Both the position numbers and the translations under genes were made by a program. Shown here piece by piece: positions 33,441-42,438 of a stretch of DNA of 55,982 nucleotides; within the stretch, counting starts at the first letter, position 1; each line of letters opens with the position of its first letter. The notes beneath the pieces were generated by a model. The model searched no databases and had not been told where the DNA came from. It worked only from the letters and a program-made list of their open reading frames with translations. Source of the stretch: an uncultured Oscillospiraceae bacterium. Its GTDB lineage: Bacteria > Bacillota > Clostridia > Oscillospirales > Oscillospiraceae. The stretch spans positions 1 through 55,982 of the forward strand of contig CAKTOX010000011.1 in the NCBI GenBank assembly GCA_934590355.1, read 5' to 3'.

Positions 33441-34650
33441 AATAAAAATGCCCAAGCCCATTGCGGAGCTTGACGGCGACGAGATGACCCACGTGCTGTG
33501 GGGCATGATAAAGTCAGAGCTCATCGAGCCCTTTGTCGAGCTGAACACGGAGTATTACGATCTCTCGCTGAGAAACCGCGACGCCACCGAGGATGCGGTC
33601 ACGCACGAGGCGGCCGCGGCGATAAAGCGGCTGCGCGTGGGCGTAAAATGCGCGACCATCACGCCGAATTTGCAGCGGCAGGAGGAGTACGGGCTCAAAA
33701 AGCTGTGGCGCTCGCCCAACGCGACCATTCGCGCAGAGCTTGACGGCACGGTGTTTCGCTCGCCGATACTGCTCAATCGCATTAAGCCCCTCATCGCGGG
33801 CTGGGAAAAGCCCGTGACCATCGCAAGACACGCCTACGGCGATATCTACAAGGCGGTCGAGTACCGCGTGCCGTGCGCGGGGAGGGCGGAGCTCGTGTTC
33901 ACGGACACGGCGGGGAATGAGCTGAGCCGCCAGACCGTGTATGACTTCGCAGGCCCCGGCGTTTTGCAGGCGATGCACAACAGGGACGATTCGATCATCT
34001 CCTTCGCCCGCGCCTGCTTTTCCTATGCCCTGTCCGTCGGACAGGAGCTGTGGTTTTCGACAAAGGACACCATCTCCAAGGACTATGACCAGACCTTCAA
34101 GCTGCTGTTTGAAAGGGTCTACGAGGAGGAATTTAAGTCCGCCTTCGAGCAGGCGGGACTGAGCTATCGCTATTACCTCATTGACGATGCGGCGGCAAAG
34201 ATAATCCGCAGCCGCGGCGGTATGGTATGGGCGTGCAAAAACTATGACGGCGACGTGATGAGCGACCTCATTGCCGCGGCGTCGGGCTCGCTGCCGATGA
34301 TGACGAGCGTTCTCGTCTCGCCCGACGGCTGCTTTGAATACGAGGCGGCGCACGGCACCGTGACGCGGCAGTTTTACCGCTGGCAGCGCGGCGAGCGGGT
34401 CTGCACCAACCCCCTTGCGACCATCTTCGCGTGGTCGGGCGCACTGCGCAAGCGCGGTGAGCTTGACGGCTCCGAGCGGCTCGTAAGCTTTGCCGACTGC
34501 CTTGAGAGGGCGGGGCTTGACGTGTTCGAGGCCGGGCATTTTTCCGAGGATCTTGCCATGCTCTGCGAGGAGGGCGACTATGTTGACAAGCCCGATATCC
34601 AAACCATGCTCGCACTCATCCGCGCCCGGTTGCAGGAGCTGATGATATAA
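33433..34650 (+). CDS. icd: NADP-dependent isocitrate dehydrogenase (eukaryotic-type dimer)
   Basis: The enzyme oxidises isocitrate to 2-oxoglutarate with NADP+. The 405 aa follow the IDH1-like subgroup rather than E. coli Icd: ELDGDEMTHVLW, YYDLSLRNRDATEDAVT, KCATITPNLQRQEEYGLKKL, WRSPNATIR and EAAHGTVTRQF. The ATG with AAGGAGGG upstream fits family N-termini (MxKIKxxxPxxELDGDEMT). The gene overlaps the aconitase gene by 8 nt and ends in a terminator, closing the unit that makes 2-oxoglutarate and NADPH. Confidence 0.95.
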   Translation: MDKIKMPKPIAELDGDEMTHVLWGMIKSELIEPFVELNTEYYDLSLRNRDATEDAVTHEAAAAIKRLRVGVKCATITPNLQRQEEYGLKKLWRSPNATIRAELDGTVFRSPILLNRIKPLIAGWEKPVTIARHAYGDIYKAVEYRVPCAGRAELVFTDTAGNELSRQTVYDFAGPGVLQAMHNRDDSIISFARACFSYALSVGQELWFSTKDTISKDYDQTFKLLFERVYEEEFKSAFEQAGLSYRYYLIDDAAAKIIRSRGGMVWACKNYDGDVMSDLIAAASGSLPMMTSVLVSPDGCFEYEAAHGTVTRQFYRWQRGERVCTNPLATIFAWSGALRKRGELDGSERLVSFADCLERAGLDVFEAGHFSEDLAMLCEEGDYVDKPDIQTMLALIRARLQELMI

Positions 34651-34686
34651 AAAACAGACGCTGATAAAATCAGCGTCTGTTTTTCG
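34649..34686. terminator. Bidirectional intrinsic terminator between icd and the copZ-like gene
   Basis: An 11-bp perfect stem (CAGACGCTGAT / ATCAGCGTCTG) has six A before it, overlapping the icd stop, and five T after it. It can serve both convergent transcripts. Confidence 0.93.
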
Positions 34687-34694
34687 TTTAAGGG

Positions 34695-34895
34695 TTAGCC
34701 TACTACGTCGAAGCCCTGATCCTCGATCGCCTGTCTTATTGCGGCGGGGTCAAAGCCCGCGCCCTTTATGACCGCAAGTCCGTCTGCGTGGCTGACCTCG
34801 GCTCCCTCGACGCCCGCGACCTTTTCAAGTGCGCCCTTGACTCTTGCAGAGCAGTGGCCGCAGCTCATTCCCGCTATCTTGACCGTAATTTCCAT
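34695..34895 (-). CDS. Heavy-metal-associated (HMA) domain protein, CopZ-like
   Basis: The 66-aa product is a single HMA domain with the metal motif GMSCGHC near the N-terminus and GFDVVG at the end. CopZ-type proteins carry Cu(I) to exporters or regulators. No copper ATPase or CsoR gene is in the window. AAAGGAG precedes the ATG. It lies 5 nt after the PurN-like gene, so the two share a transcript. Confidence 0.92.
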   Translation of the reverse strand: MEITVKIAGMSCGHCSARVKGALEKVAGVEGAEVSHADGLAVIKGAGFDPAAIRQAIEDQGFDVVG

Positions 34896-34900
34896 GTTTT

Positions 34901-35515
34901 TTACTCCTTTATTATGACTCTTTCACCGTGGATCTCAAGTCTGTTTTGACAATACAGAATGACCGCCTTGGGCAGCAGCTTCCACGCCGCGTCCTCCATG
35001 ATGCGCCGCGACAGCGTCTCCTGCGTGTCGCCCTGAAGGATATCGACGGCCTGCTGCAAGATGATGGGACCGATGTTTCCGTCGATGTCCGCGAAAAACA
35101 CCGTTGCGCCGGTGACGCGGCAGCCGCGCTCGAGCGCGGCGCGCACGGGATCGTCGCCGCAGTTTATAAACGCCGGGATCAGCGAGGGATACACGCCGAT
35201 GATGCGCTTGCGAAACTGCGTTGAGATAACGCCGAGGGGCATATTATATCCTGCGAGTATGACAAGGTCTATATCCATATCCTTTAGCTTGTTGGATATC
35301 GCCATGCTGTAGCTGAGCTTTGTCGGAAACAGCGAGGGCTCCACGACGAAGCTCTCCACGCCGGAGTTGCGCGCGCGCCGCAGCGCATATGCGTCGCTCT
35401 CCGTGCAGATGACCGCGGTAAGCTCAAAATTGGGTATCTCGCCGAAATACATCGAGTCAAGGACCGACTGGAGCAGGGCTCCGTCGCCGGAAACGAGAAC
35501 TGCCGCTCTGATCAT
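34901..35515 (-). CDS. PurN-like formyltransferase-fold protein with altered active site
   Basis: The 204-aa protein has the Rossmann formyltransferase fold of GAR transformylase (PurN): AAVLVSGDGALLQSVLDS, LVILAGYNMP, then YPSLIPAF and IGPIILQQAVDI. The catalytic Asn-Ile-His of PurN (N106 and H108 in E. coli) is replaced by Gly107-Val-Tyr109, and the phosphate loop SGNGSNLQ reads SGDGALLQ. It is thus unlikely to be a normal PurN. A paralogue with another or no activity is possible. I chose the ATG at 35515 because GAGGGATG lies 7 nt upstream. It sits between the csaB fusion and the copZ-like gene. Confidence 0.8.
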   Translation of the reverse strand: MIRAAVLVSGDGALLQSVLDSMYFGEIPNFELTAVICTESDAYALRRARNSGVESFVVEPSLFPTKLSYSMAISNKLKDMDIDLVILAGYNMPLGVISTQFRKRIIGVYPSLIPAFINCGDDPVRAALERGCRVTGATVFFADIDGNIGPIILQQAVDILQGDTQETLSRRIMEDAAWKLLPKAVILYCQNRLEIHGERVIIKE

Positions 35516-35528
35516 TTTTTCATCCCTC

Positions 35529-37736
35529 TCATTCCTCAAGCAATAGCTTTGCCGCTTCGAGATTCATCTTCTCCGCGCGCCTTATCTCCTCAAGCTGCGG
35601 CGCGGTTTTTCCGCTTGCCGCCTCGTCGAGAGCCTCGTCAATGGCGCGGCTTAAATTTTCCGCCGTCACCGACTGAAGCTCGATAGTGTGCACGCCCAGA
35701 TATTCAGCGCAGCCGGACACCTTAGGGTCATAGCTTATGCCGACTGACGGAACCTGCCCGCTTATTGCGTACAGCAGCCCGTGAAGCCTCATCGCAACGA
35801 CCATCTTCATTTGCCGCACGAGCGCGAGGTCAAGCTCAACGTCGTCCGAGCGGGGTGCGATTTTATACGGCATATCGCCGAGTATATTTGCAATGAAGCC
35901 ACAGGCGGAAATGTCCTTTTGATAGTTCATCGGCAGAAACAGCGGCGTGAGCCCGTGCTTTGCACAGCTTTTTTTGATCGCCTCGGCTATGCCCACGCTG
36001 ACATCCGTGAAGCCGGGCCACGGTCTGAGGCTTATGCAGATATAGCGTCCGTCGGGGTCAATGTCATTTTCGCGCATATACTCGCGCACCTCGCCGTCGC
36101 TCTTGCCGCGCAGGTTGAGCACGGGGTCGCCGGAGAGACATATCTTGGGCCGCGTTATGCCGAGCTGACCGAGCATTTCGAGACTGTCCGGATCGCGCAC
36201 GGTTATGTAATCGACGTTTTTATCTATGATCCTTGCCGACCATTTTTGATCCGCGCGGTAATTGAGCGGGCCCATGCCGCAGCCGTACATCTGAACGCGG
36301 CAGCCGCAGCGCTTGGCAAGGGACATGGTGTAGAGATAAAACCAAAGGCTTCGGCGGCTCGTGACGTCCTGAATGAGACTGCCGCCGCCGCTTATGAACA
36401 GCTTTGAGCGCTTTAATTCCCGCCGCAGCCTAAGCAGGTGGGCGCGCTGCACGGCGTTGACGCCGCGGGTGAGCTTGGTGTGGCGCGCGTTTTTGGAGAT
36501 GACGGTTATGCGCATATCGGGGTCGAGCCTCATGAAGGAGTCGGCGATGGATTTTAATATCGCCTCGTCGCCTGCGTTGCCGTGCCCGTATGCGCCGCAT
36601 ATGACCACTCCGCTTCGCGCGCTTGTGCGCCGCTTGAGAACGCAGTTATATATTTCGATCTGCCTTGAGCAGGTGCTTTCGGTGGAAAATTCGCGCTTTG
36701 CCTTGTCGTAAACGGCCTTGCCCATGCTCAGACGTTTTTCCTCGTTTTCGGCAAGGACGGCGATGCATTTTGCCATGCCGTCGCTGTCGCCCGGCTCAAA
36801 GAGCATTCCCGTTTCGCCGTGGATAATAAGCCTCGGCAGTCCTCCGACTCTTGAAGCGACCGTCGGAACACCTGCGCGGGCAGCCTCGGTGACGGCGTAG
36901 GGGAAGGTCTCGGAAAGGGAGCTTATCGCGTTAATGTCGCAGCTTGCATAGAAGCCGTCCATGCCCGTGACCCAGCCTGCGAAAAAGACCTTGTCGGAAA
37001 CGCCGAGCTCCTGCGCAAGCTGCGTGAGCATCTCGCGCTCAAGTCCGTCGCCGGCTATCAGAAGCCGCAGTTTCGGACAGCTCTCGCTCGCCTTGGCAAA
37101 GCCGCGCAGCGTCGTTGCGACGTCCTTGACCGGATCGAGTCTTGCGCCGATGCCGAGAACTATGTCGTCGTCGGAAAAAGGGCAGCCGATCGAATCAAAC
37201 CACTCGCGGCGCGTTATCGTCGGCGCGGGGCGGGAAAAATCGACGCCGTTATATATCGCAAAAAGATCGTTCGGGTCAAAGCCGCGCTCTATAAGCGTCA
37301 TGCGCATCTTGTCGGAAACGCAGACGCAGTGGTCCATTTTGCGCAGCGCCCATTTGTTGAGATTGCCATAGGTCAATGCCGCGAGGGGGCGGCCGAGATA
37401 ATCGAGCTTATAGTCGCTGTGAACGGTGCTGATAAAGGGAATGTCAAAATGGCGCTTGAGCAGAGCCCCCGTAAAGTTGGCGCGGCTGCCGTGACAATGG
37501 ACGATGTCAAAGCCCCCGGAGCTTATTTTTTCGCGCGTTTGCCGCAGCGCCTCGGAAAGGCTTCCCGAAAACACCGTCGTCGGTATTCCCAGCTCCCGCG
37601 CCTCTTGCGCGAAATCGCCCTCCATATAGCAGACAAGCTCCGCCCGTATCTGCCCGTTCAGATTTTTCAACAGTGACAGAACATGCGTTTTTGCGCCGCC
37701 CGAATCGCCGCCGGATATAAGATGTAAAACTTTCAC
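35529..37736 (-). CDS. csaB: Glycosyltransferase family 4 / polysaccharide pyruvyltransferase CsaB fusion
   Basis: The 735-aa protein joins two enzymes. Residues 1-370 form a GT-B family 4 glycosyltransferase (LHLISGGDSGGAKTHV at the start; ETFPYAVTEAARAGVPTVAS with the donor-site Glu). From about 376 a CsaB domain follows (VVICGAYGHGNAGDEAILKS, FISGGGSLIQD, MRLHGLLYAI). CsaB adds pyruvate ketals to secondary cell-wall polysaccharide, the ligand of SLH domains. The GT part could build the same polymer. The start is GTG (37736) with GGAGGA 6 nt upstream. An earlier ATG in frame falls in the promoter. The gene is divergent from the phosphatase fusion. Confidence 0.92.
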   Translation of the reverse strand: MKVLHLISGGDSGGAKTHVLSLLKNLNGQIRAELVCYMEGDFAQEARELGIPTTVFSGSLSEALRQTREKISSGGFDIVHCHGSRANFTGALLKRHFDIPFISTVHSDYKLDYLGRPLAALTYGNLNKWALRKMDHCVCVSDKMRMTLIERGFDPNDLFAIYNGVDFSRPAPTITRREWFDSIGCPFSDDDIVLGIGARLDPVKDVATTLRGFAKASESCPKLRLLIAGDGLEREMLTQLAQELGVSDKVFFAGWVTGMDGFYASCDINAISSLSETFPYAVTEAARAGVPTVASRVGGLPRLIIHGETGMLFEPGDSDGMAKCIAVLAENEEKRLSMGKAVYDKAKREFSTESTCSRQIEIYNCVLKRRTSARSGVVICGAYGHGNAGDEAILKSIADSFMRLDPDMRITVISKNARHTKLTRGVNAVQRAHLLRLRRELKRSKLFISGGGSLIQDVTSRRSLWFYLYTMSLAKRCGCRVQMYGCGMGPLNYRADQKWSARIIDKNVDYITVRDPDSLEMLGQLGITRPKICLSGDPVLNLRGKSDGEVREYMRENDIDPDGRYICISLRPWPGFTDVSVGIAEAIKKSCAKHGLTPLFLPMNYQKDISACGFIANILGDMPYKIAPRSDDVELDLALVRQMKMVVAMRLHGLLYAISGQVPSVGISYDPKVSGCAEYLGVHTIELQSVTAENLSRAIDEALDEAASGKTAPQLEEIRRAEKMNLEAAKLLLEE

Positions 37737-37748
37737 GGTATCCTCCGC

Positions 37749-37777
37749 TTGTTTCTTCAGGAAAGATATTATATAAT
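37749..37777 (+). promoter_or_regulatory. Promoter of the phosphatase/acetyltransferase operon
   Basis: TTGTTT, a 17-nt spacer and TATAAT lie about 40 nt upstream of the start. The -10 overlaps the first of two direct repeats ATTATATAATAA (37768-37779 and 37783-37794). Confidence 0.6.
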
Positions 37778-37782
37778 AACAC

Positions 37783-37811
37783 ATTATATAATAATTGATA
37801 TTCGAGGTCAA
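37783..37811 (-). promoter_or_regulatory. Promoter of the GT4-csaB gene
   Basis: On the minus strand TTGACC, a 17-nt spacer and TATAAT lie about 47 nt upstream of the GTG start. The -10 overlaps the second direct repeat ATTATATAATAA, and the -35 nearly touches the start codon of the divergent gene. Confidence 0.7.
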
Positions 37812-37816
37812 GGTAA

Positions 37817-38971
37817 ATGACAACTATCTATCTCATACGTCACGCGGAGGCGGAGGGCAACCTCTACCGTATAGTTCAGGGACAGCACAACAGCTTCGTG
37901 ACGCCTCGCGGAAGGAAGCAAATAGCCGCCCTCGCCGAGCGCTTTAAGGACGTTCATCTTGACGCGCTTTATTCAAGCGACCTGCGGCGCACGGTCGAAA
38001 CGGCGGGCGCGATAACGAAATATCACGACCTGCCCATGCAGCGCACCCCGCGCCTGAGAGAAATAAACCTCGGCGTGTGCGAGGGCATGAGCTTCGGCGA
38101 TATGTACAGATTTGACCCTGTGCAGATGGATAATTTCAACAACGACCCCGGACGGTGGAGCGCTCCCGGCGCAGAGAGCTTTGCCTCGTGCACGGTGAGA
38201 ATGTATTCCGCCGTCATGGAGATAGGCATGAAAAACCCCGGCAAGACCGTCGCCGTCGTAAGCCACGGCATGGCGATACGCTCGCTGCTTGCCGCCGTTC
38301 TCAACGTCGAAAGCCGCGACATACCCTCGCTGCCGCACGGGGATAACACCGCCGTGAGCAAGCTCCTTTTTGATAACGACAGCAAGACCTTCACCGTCGA
38401 GTATTATAACGACAACTCCCACCTGCCGCCGGAGCTTTCGACCTTTGCGCGCCAGTCGTGGTGGAAGAAGGAGACCCGCGGCGCGGATGAGAACAATCTC
38501 TATTATCTCCCGCTTGACCCCAACAAGGAGGGCGAGCTTTACACGGAGCTTTACGCCGCGTCGTGGAAGGCGGCTCACGGCGGTCTTGCGGGCTTTAATG
38601 CCGACAGCTATCTGCGCTCTGCCCGCGAGCACTTCGCGGAAAACGGCAGGGCGATATTAAAGGGCTTTCGCTCGAGCGGCGAGCTTGCGGGCATAGTCGA
38701 GACAGATCCGTCACGCTCTGCGGGCGCGGGAGTCGGCTGGGTGAGCCTTCTTTACGTCAGGCCCGAGCTTCGCGGTCAGGGGCTCGGCACGCAGCTTCTG
38801 GGCAGGGCGATAACCGATTACGAGGCGCTTGAGCGCAAAAGCGTGCGTCTGCACGTTTCTTCGGAAAACGAAAACGCGCTGAGGTTTTATGAAAATCTCG
38901 GCTTTGAGATACTCGGCAGCGAGCCCGGCGCGGGCGCGCCGCTTTACCTGATGGAAAAGAGATTTGAATAG
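37817..38971 (+). CDS. Histidine phosphatase fused to GNAT acetyltransferase
   Basis: The 384-aa protein has two domains. Residues 1-~200 form a histidine phosphatase of the phosphoglycerate-mutase family with LIRHAEAEGN (Arg8, His9), LRRT (Arg58) and SHGMAIR (His150). Residues ~225-384 form a GNAT N-acetyltransferase with YVRPELRGQGLGTQLLG for acetyl-CoA and NENALRFYENLGFE. Both sets of key residues look intact. The biological substrate is unknown. Similar fusions are annotated in gut Clostridia, so the pairing is not unique. It heads a plus-strand operon through about 43.77 kb. Confidence 0.9.
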   Translation: MTTIYLIRHAEAEGNLYRIVQGQHNSFVTPRGRKQIAALAERFKDVHLDALYSSDLRRTVETAGAITKYHDLPMQRTPRLREINLGVCEGMSFGDMYRFDPVQMDNFNNDPGRWSAPGAESFASCTVRMYSAVMEIGMKNPGKTVAVVSHGMAIRSLLAAVLNVESRDIPSLPHGDNTAVSKLLFDNDSKTFTVEYYNDNSHLPPELSTFARQSWWKKETRGADENNLYYLPLDPNKEGELYTELYAASWKAAHGGLAGFNADSYLRSAREHFAENGRAILKGFRSSGELAGIVETDPSRSAGAGVGWVSLLYVRPELRGQGLGTQLLGRAITDYEALERKSVRLHVSSENENALRFYENLGFEILGSEPGAGAPLYLMEKRFE

Positions 38972-38975
38972 AAAA

Positions 38976-40070
38976 ATGTCGAAATGGAACGAATATGCGA
39001 TAGTACAGGAGTTTGACCCCGGCAACAAGCGAATGATAGCCGTGTCGGATATTCACGCAAACCTTCCGTATTTCAAGGGACTTTTGGAGAAGATAAGCTT
39101 CTCTGATGACGACGAGCTTATGATCGTCGGCGACTTTCTCGAGAAGGGGCAGCACAGCCTCGAAACGCTGCGCTTTATCATGCGCCTGTGCGAAAACGGA
39201 AACTGCCACGTGCTGTGCGGCAACTGTGACAGCTGGGCGGACGCGCTGGATACCGAGCGGGTCTACTGGTCAACGCGCATGGTCGAATATATGACGGACA
39301 GAAAATGCGGGCTGATGTGGGATATGCTGCATGAGATGGGCGTTGAGGTAACGCCGGAGCTTGACTTTGCAGCCTTCGTGCCCGAGCTTGAGCGGCGCTA
39401 CGCTGCCGAGTGGAAATTCCTGCGCGATCTTCCGCACGTCATCGAAACGCCTCGCTGCACCTTCGTGCACGGCGGCATAAAGCCGGGGATAGACGTGCAC
39501 ACCATGCATGGCGGAGAGTGCATGAAGTTTGATAATTTCATGAGCTACGGCTACAGCTTTGATAAGTGGGTCGTCGTGGGACATTGGCCCGTCATGCTCT
39601 ACATTCCCGACCATGTCTGCGCAAACCCCATCATCGACCGCGAGCATCACATAGTCTCGATAGACGGCGGCTGCACGCTCAAGGACGACGGGCAGCTCGA
39701 CGGGCTCATCATACCGCCCGAGGGCGATTTTTCCTTCTGCGCGTATGACTCGTTTCCCGTCAAGACCGTCAGGACCCCGCAGCACGGCGGCGGCAGGAGC
39801 TATTACATCCGCTGGGGCGACAATGACGTGCAGGTGCTGCGCCGCGGCGAGGAGTTCTCGCTGTGCCGCCACGTGCGCACGGGCTATGAGATGGAAATAC
39901 TCACGAAATATTTATACTCCGACGAGGAGTTTTGCAAATGCAACGATTCGACCGACCTCGTGCTTGAGCTCAAGGCAGGCGACAAGGTCAGCGTTGTCGA
40001 AGAAACGTCGCGCGGCTGCCTTGTCAAGCACAACGGCACGTCGGGCTGGTATCTGGGAGAGCTTATATGA
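38976..40070 (+). CDS. Calcineurin-like metallophosphoesterase
   Basis: The 364-aa protein has the dimetal phosphoesterase motifs SDIHAN, VGDFLEKG, GNCD (for GNHD), VHGG and GHWPV. The last ~90 residues look like a small SH3-like beta domain (LKAGDKVSVVEETSRGCLVK). The substrate is unknown. The ATG lies 4 nt after the previous stop with only a weak ribosome site. A TTG at 38964 is an alternative. The stop overlaps the YgiQ start by 4 nt (ATGA). Confidence 0.88.
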   Translation: MSKWNEYAIVQEFDPGNKRMIAVSDIHANLPYFKGLLEKISFSDDDELMIVGDFLEKGQHSLETLRFIMRLCENGNCHVLCGNCDSWADALDTERVYWSTRMVEYMTDRKCGLMWDMLHEMGVEVTPELDFAAFVPELERRYAAEWKFLRDLPHVIETPRCTFVHGGIKPGIDVHTMHGGECMKFDNFMSYGYSFDKWVVVGHWPVMLYIPDHVCANPIIDREHHIVSIDGGCTLKDDGQLDGLIIPPEGDFSFCAYDSFPVKTVRTPQHGGGRSYYIRWGDNDVQVLRRGEEFSLCRHVRTGYEMEILTKYLYSDEEFCKCNDSTDLVLELKAGDKVSVVEETSRGCLVKHNGTSGWYLGELI

Positions 40071-42013
40071 TAGATGATCTTGATTTTCTGCCGGTTTCGC
40101 AGGAGCAAATGCACGAGCGCGGCTGGTGGTGGTATGACTTTCTGCTCATAACGGGAGACGCATATGTCGATCACCCGAGCTTCGGCGCGGCGGTTATAGG
40201 GCGCGTTCTGGAGGCGGACGGCTTCCGCGTCGCGGTCTGCGCCCAGCCGGATTGGCACTCTGCCGACGCCATCGCCGCGTTCGGACGCCCGCGCCTTGCC
40301 GTTTTGATCGGAGCGGGCAACCTCGATTCCATGGTCGCACACTACACCGCCGCCAAAAAGCGCCGCAGCGAGGATTTCTATTCGCCCGGCAAGAAGGCGG
40401 GACTGCGTCCGGACAGAGCCACGATAGTCTACTCCAACCGTGCGCGCGAGGCCTTCGGCGCGGACGTGCCCATAATAATCGGCGGGCTTGAGGCGTCGCT
40501 GCGCCGCTTTGCGCACTATGACTATTGGGAGGACAAGGTGCGCAGGTCGATCCTTGTCGATTCCGGCGCGGATATGCTCGTGTACGGCATGGGCGAGTAC
40601 GCCGAGCGCGAGATAGCGCGGCGGCTCAAGAAGAAAATTCCCGTGTCCGAAATGCGCGATATTCGCGGCACCGCGATACTCACGCGCAGCGCCGACGAGT
40701 GCGCCTTCGAGGCGGTGACGCTGCCGTCGTTTGCCGATGTGTGCGACAGCAAGCGCTTTTACGCCGATGCAACGCGCCTTGAGTATCAGGAGCACGACCC
40801 CGTGCGCGGCAGGGCGCTCATTCAGGAGCACGACGGACGCTGGCTCATCGTAAATCCCCCCGCTATGCCGCTTGAAACAAAGGAGCTCGACCGCGTCGCG
40901 GAGCTTCCCTATACCAAGCAGTACCACCCCATGTATGAGCCCCTCGGCGGCGTGCCCGCTATTGAGGAGGTCAAGTTTTCCGTCATTCACAACCGCGGCT
41001 GCTTCGGCGGGTGCAGCTTCTGCGCGCTGGCGTTTCATCAGGGCAGAATGGTCACGAGCCGCAGCCATGAAAGCGTCGTGCGCGAGGTCACCGCGCTCAC
41101 GAGATTCCCCGATTTCAAGGGATATATAAACGACGTCGGCGGCCCCTCGGCAAACTTCCGCCACCATTCCTGCAAGAAGCAGGCCAAGTGCGGAATGTGC
41201 GCGGACAGGCGCTGCCTTGCGCCCACGCCCTGCCCCAATCTCGACGCCGACCACTCGGATTATCTCGCCCTACTGCGCAAGCTGCGGCAGATACCGGGCG
41301 TCAAAAAGGTGTTCGTGCGCAGCGGCATAAGATACGACTATATGCTTGAGGACAAAAACGACGATTTCTTCAAGGAGCTTGTTAAATATCACATCTCAGG
41401 TCAGCTCAAGGTCGCGCCCGAGCACTGCATCGACGGCGTCCTCGACTATATGGGAAAGCCCCATATCGAGGTGTACGAGCGCTTCATGGAGAAGTATAAA
41501 AAGCTCAACGACCGCTTCAGCAAGGAGCAGTACATCGTGCCCTATCTCATGTCCTCGCACCCGGGCAGCACGATAAACGATGCCGTTGCCCTTGCCGAGT
41601 ACCTTAACAAAAAGGGTCGTCAGCCCGAGCAGGTGCAGGATTTTTACCCCACCCCGGGCACTGTCTCAACCTGTATGTATTACACCGGCATCGACCCGAT
41701 GACGATGAAGTCAGTGTACGTCGCAAAGAGCTTTCACGAAAAGGCGATGCAGAGGGCGCTGCTGCAATGGAAGCGTCCGGACAAGCGCAAGCTCGTCATC
41801 GAGGCGCTCAAGGAGGCGGGCAGGGAGGATCTTATAGGCTACGGCCCCGAGTGCCTCGTGCGTCCGGAGCAGCCGCCCCGCCGCAAGGCTCCGGAAAAGC
41901 CCAAGACGCCGGAAAAGCCCAAAATGACCAAGTCCGCAGGCTATGCAAAGGGCTGGGCAAAGCCCAAGGCGAAGAAAAACGCCAAGCCCGGCAGTAAAAA
42001 GAAAGGAAAGTGA
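40067..42013 (+). CDS. YgiQ-family radical SAM protein
   Basis: The 648-aa protein has an N-terminal UPF0313 domain (FLPVSQEQMHERGWWWYDFL), a radical SAM core with the cluster motif CFGGCSFC near residue 312, SHPGSTINDAVALAEYLN and TPGTVSTCMYYTGIDP, then a basic Lys/Pro-rich tail. It should bind a [4Fe-4S] cluster and cleave S-adenosylmethionine. The product of the reaction in this family is not established. It overlaps the phosphoesterase by 4 nt and is followed 5 nt later by the PPC gene. Confidence 0.95.
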   Translation: MIDDLDFLPVSQEQMHERGWWWYDFLLITGDAYVDHPSFGAAVIGRVLEADGFRVAVCAQPDWHSADAIAAFGRPRLAVLIGAGNLDSMVAHYTAAKKRRSEDFYSPGKKAGLRPDRATIVYSNRAREAFGADVPIIIGGLEASLRRFAHYDYWEDKVRRSILVDSGADMLVYGMGEYAEREIARRLKKKIPVSEMRDIRGTAILTRSADECAFEAVTLPSFADVCDSKRFYADATRLEYQEHDPVRGRALIQEHDGRWLIVNPPAMPLETKELDRVAELPYTKQYHPMYEPLGGVPAIEEVKFSVIHNRGCFGGCSFCALAFHQGRMVTSRSHESVVREVTALTRFPDFKGYINDVGGPSANFRHHSCKKQAKCGMCADRRCLAPTPCPNLDADHSDYLALLRKLRQIPGVKKVFVRSGIRYDYMLEDKNDDFFKELVKYHISGQLKVAPEHCIDGVLDYMGKPHIEVYERFMEKYKKLNDRFSKEQYIVPYLMSSHPGSTINDAVALAEYLNKKGRQPEQVQDFYPTPGTVSTCMYYTGIDPMTMKSVYVAKSFHEKAMQRALLQWKRPDKRKLVIEALKEAGREDLIGYGPECLVRPEQPPRRKAPEKPKTPEKPKMTKSAGYAKGWAKPKAKKNAKPGSKKKGK

Positions 42014-42018
42014 CATAA

Positions 42019-42438
42019 ATGAAGTACAAGAGATTCGGCGACAAAATAGTCGTGCGCATCGACCGCGGCGAGGAGATTCTCGACAAAATTCGCGAGCTTG
42101 CGCTCAAGGAGAATATTAAGCTCGCCTCCGTCACCGCGCTGGGCGCGACCGATGACTTCACCGTCGGCGTATTCAACACCGCCGAGAAGAAGTACTATGC
42201 CAATGAGTTTAAGGGCGCGTTCGAAATAGTCTCGCTCACGGGCAGCATAAACACCATGGACGGCGAGTTTTACACCCACATCCATATGTCCGCAGGCAAC
42301 GACAAGGGCGAGGTGTTCGGCGGACATCTCAACCGCGCCGTGGTCTCCGCCACCTGCGAGATGATAGTCTCCGTCATAGACGGCGAGGCGGACAGATACC
42401 ATGACGACGACGTGGGCTTAAACCTCCTCAAGCTGTGA
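42019..42438 (+). CDS. PPC-domain (DUF296) protein
   Basis: The 139-aa protein matches the PPC/DUF296 family: RIDRGEEILDKIRELALKEN, ASVTALGATDDFTVGVFN and the metal-site cluster HIHMS...GGHL. These proteins form trimers, and in plants the domain accompanies AT-hook DNA-binding proteins. In bacteria the role is unclear. It lies 5 nt after YgiQ, with GAAAGGAAAG near the preceding stop as its likely ribosome site. Confidence 0.9.
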   Translation: MKYKRFGDKIVVRIDRGEEILDKIRELALKENIKLASVTALGATDDFTVGVFNTAEKKYYANEFKGAFEIVSLTGSINTMDGEFYTHIHMSAGNDKGEVFGGHLNRAVVSATCEMIVSVIDGEADRYHDDDVGLNLLKL

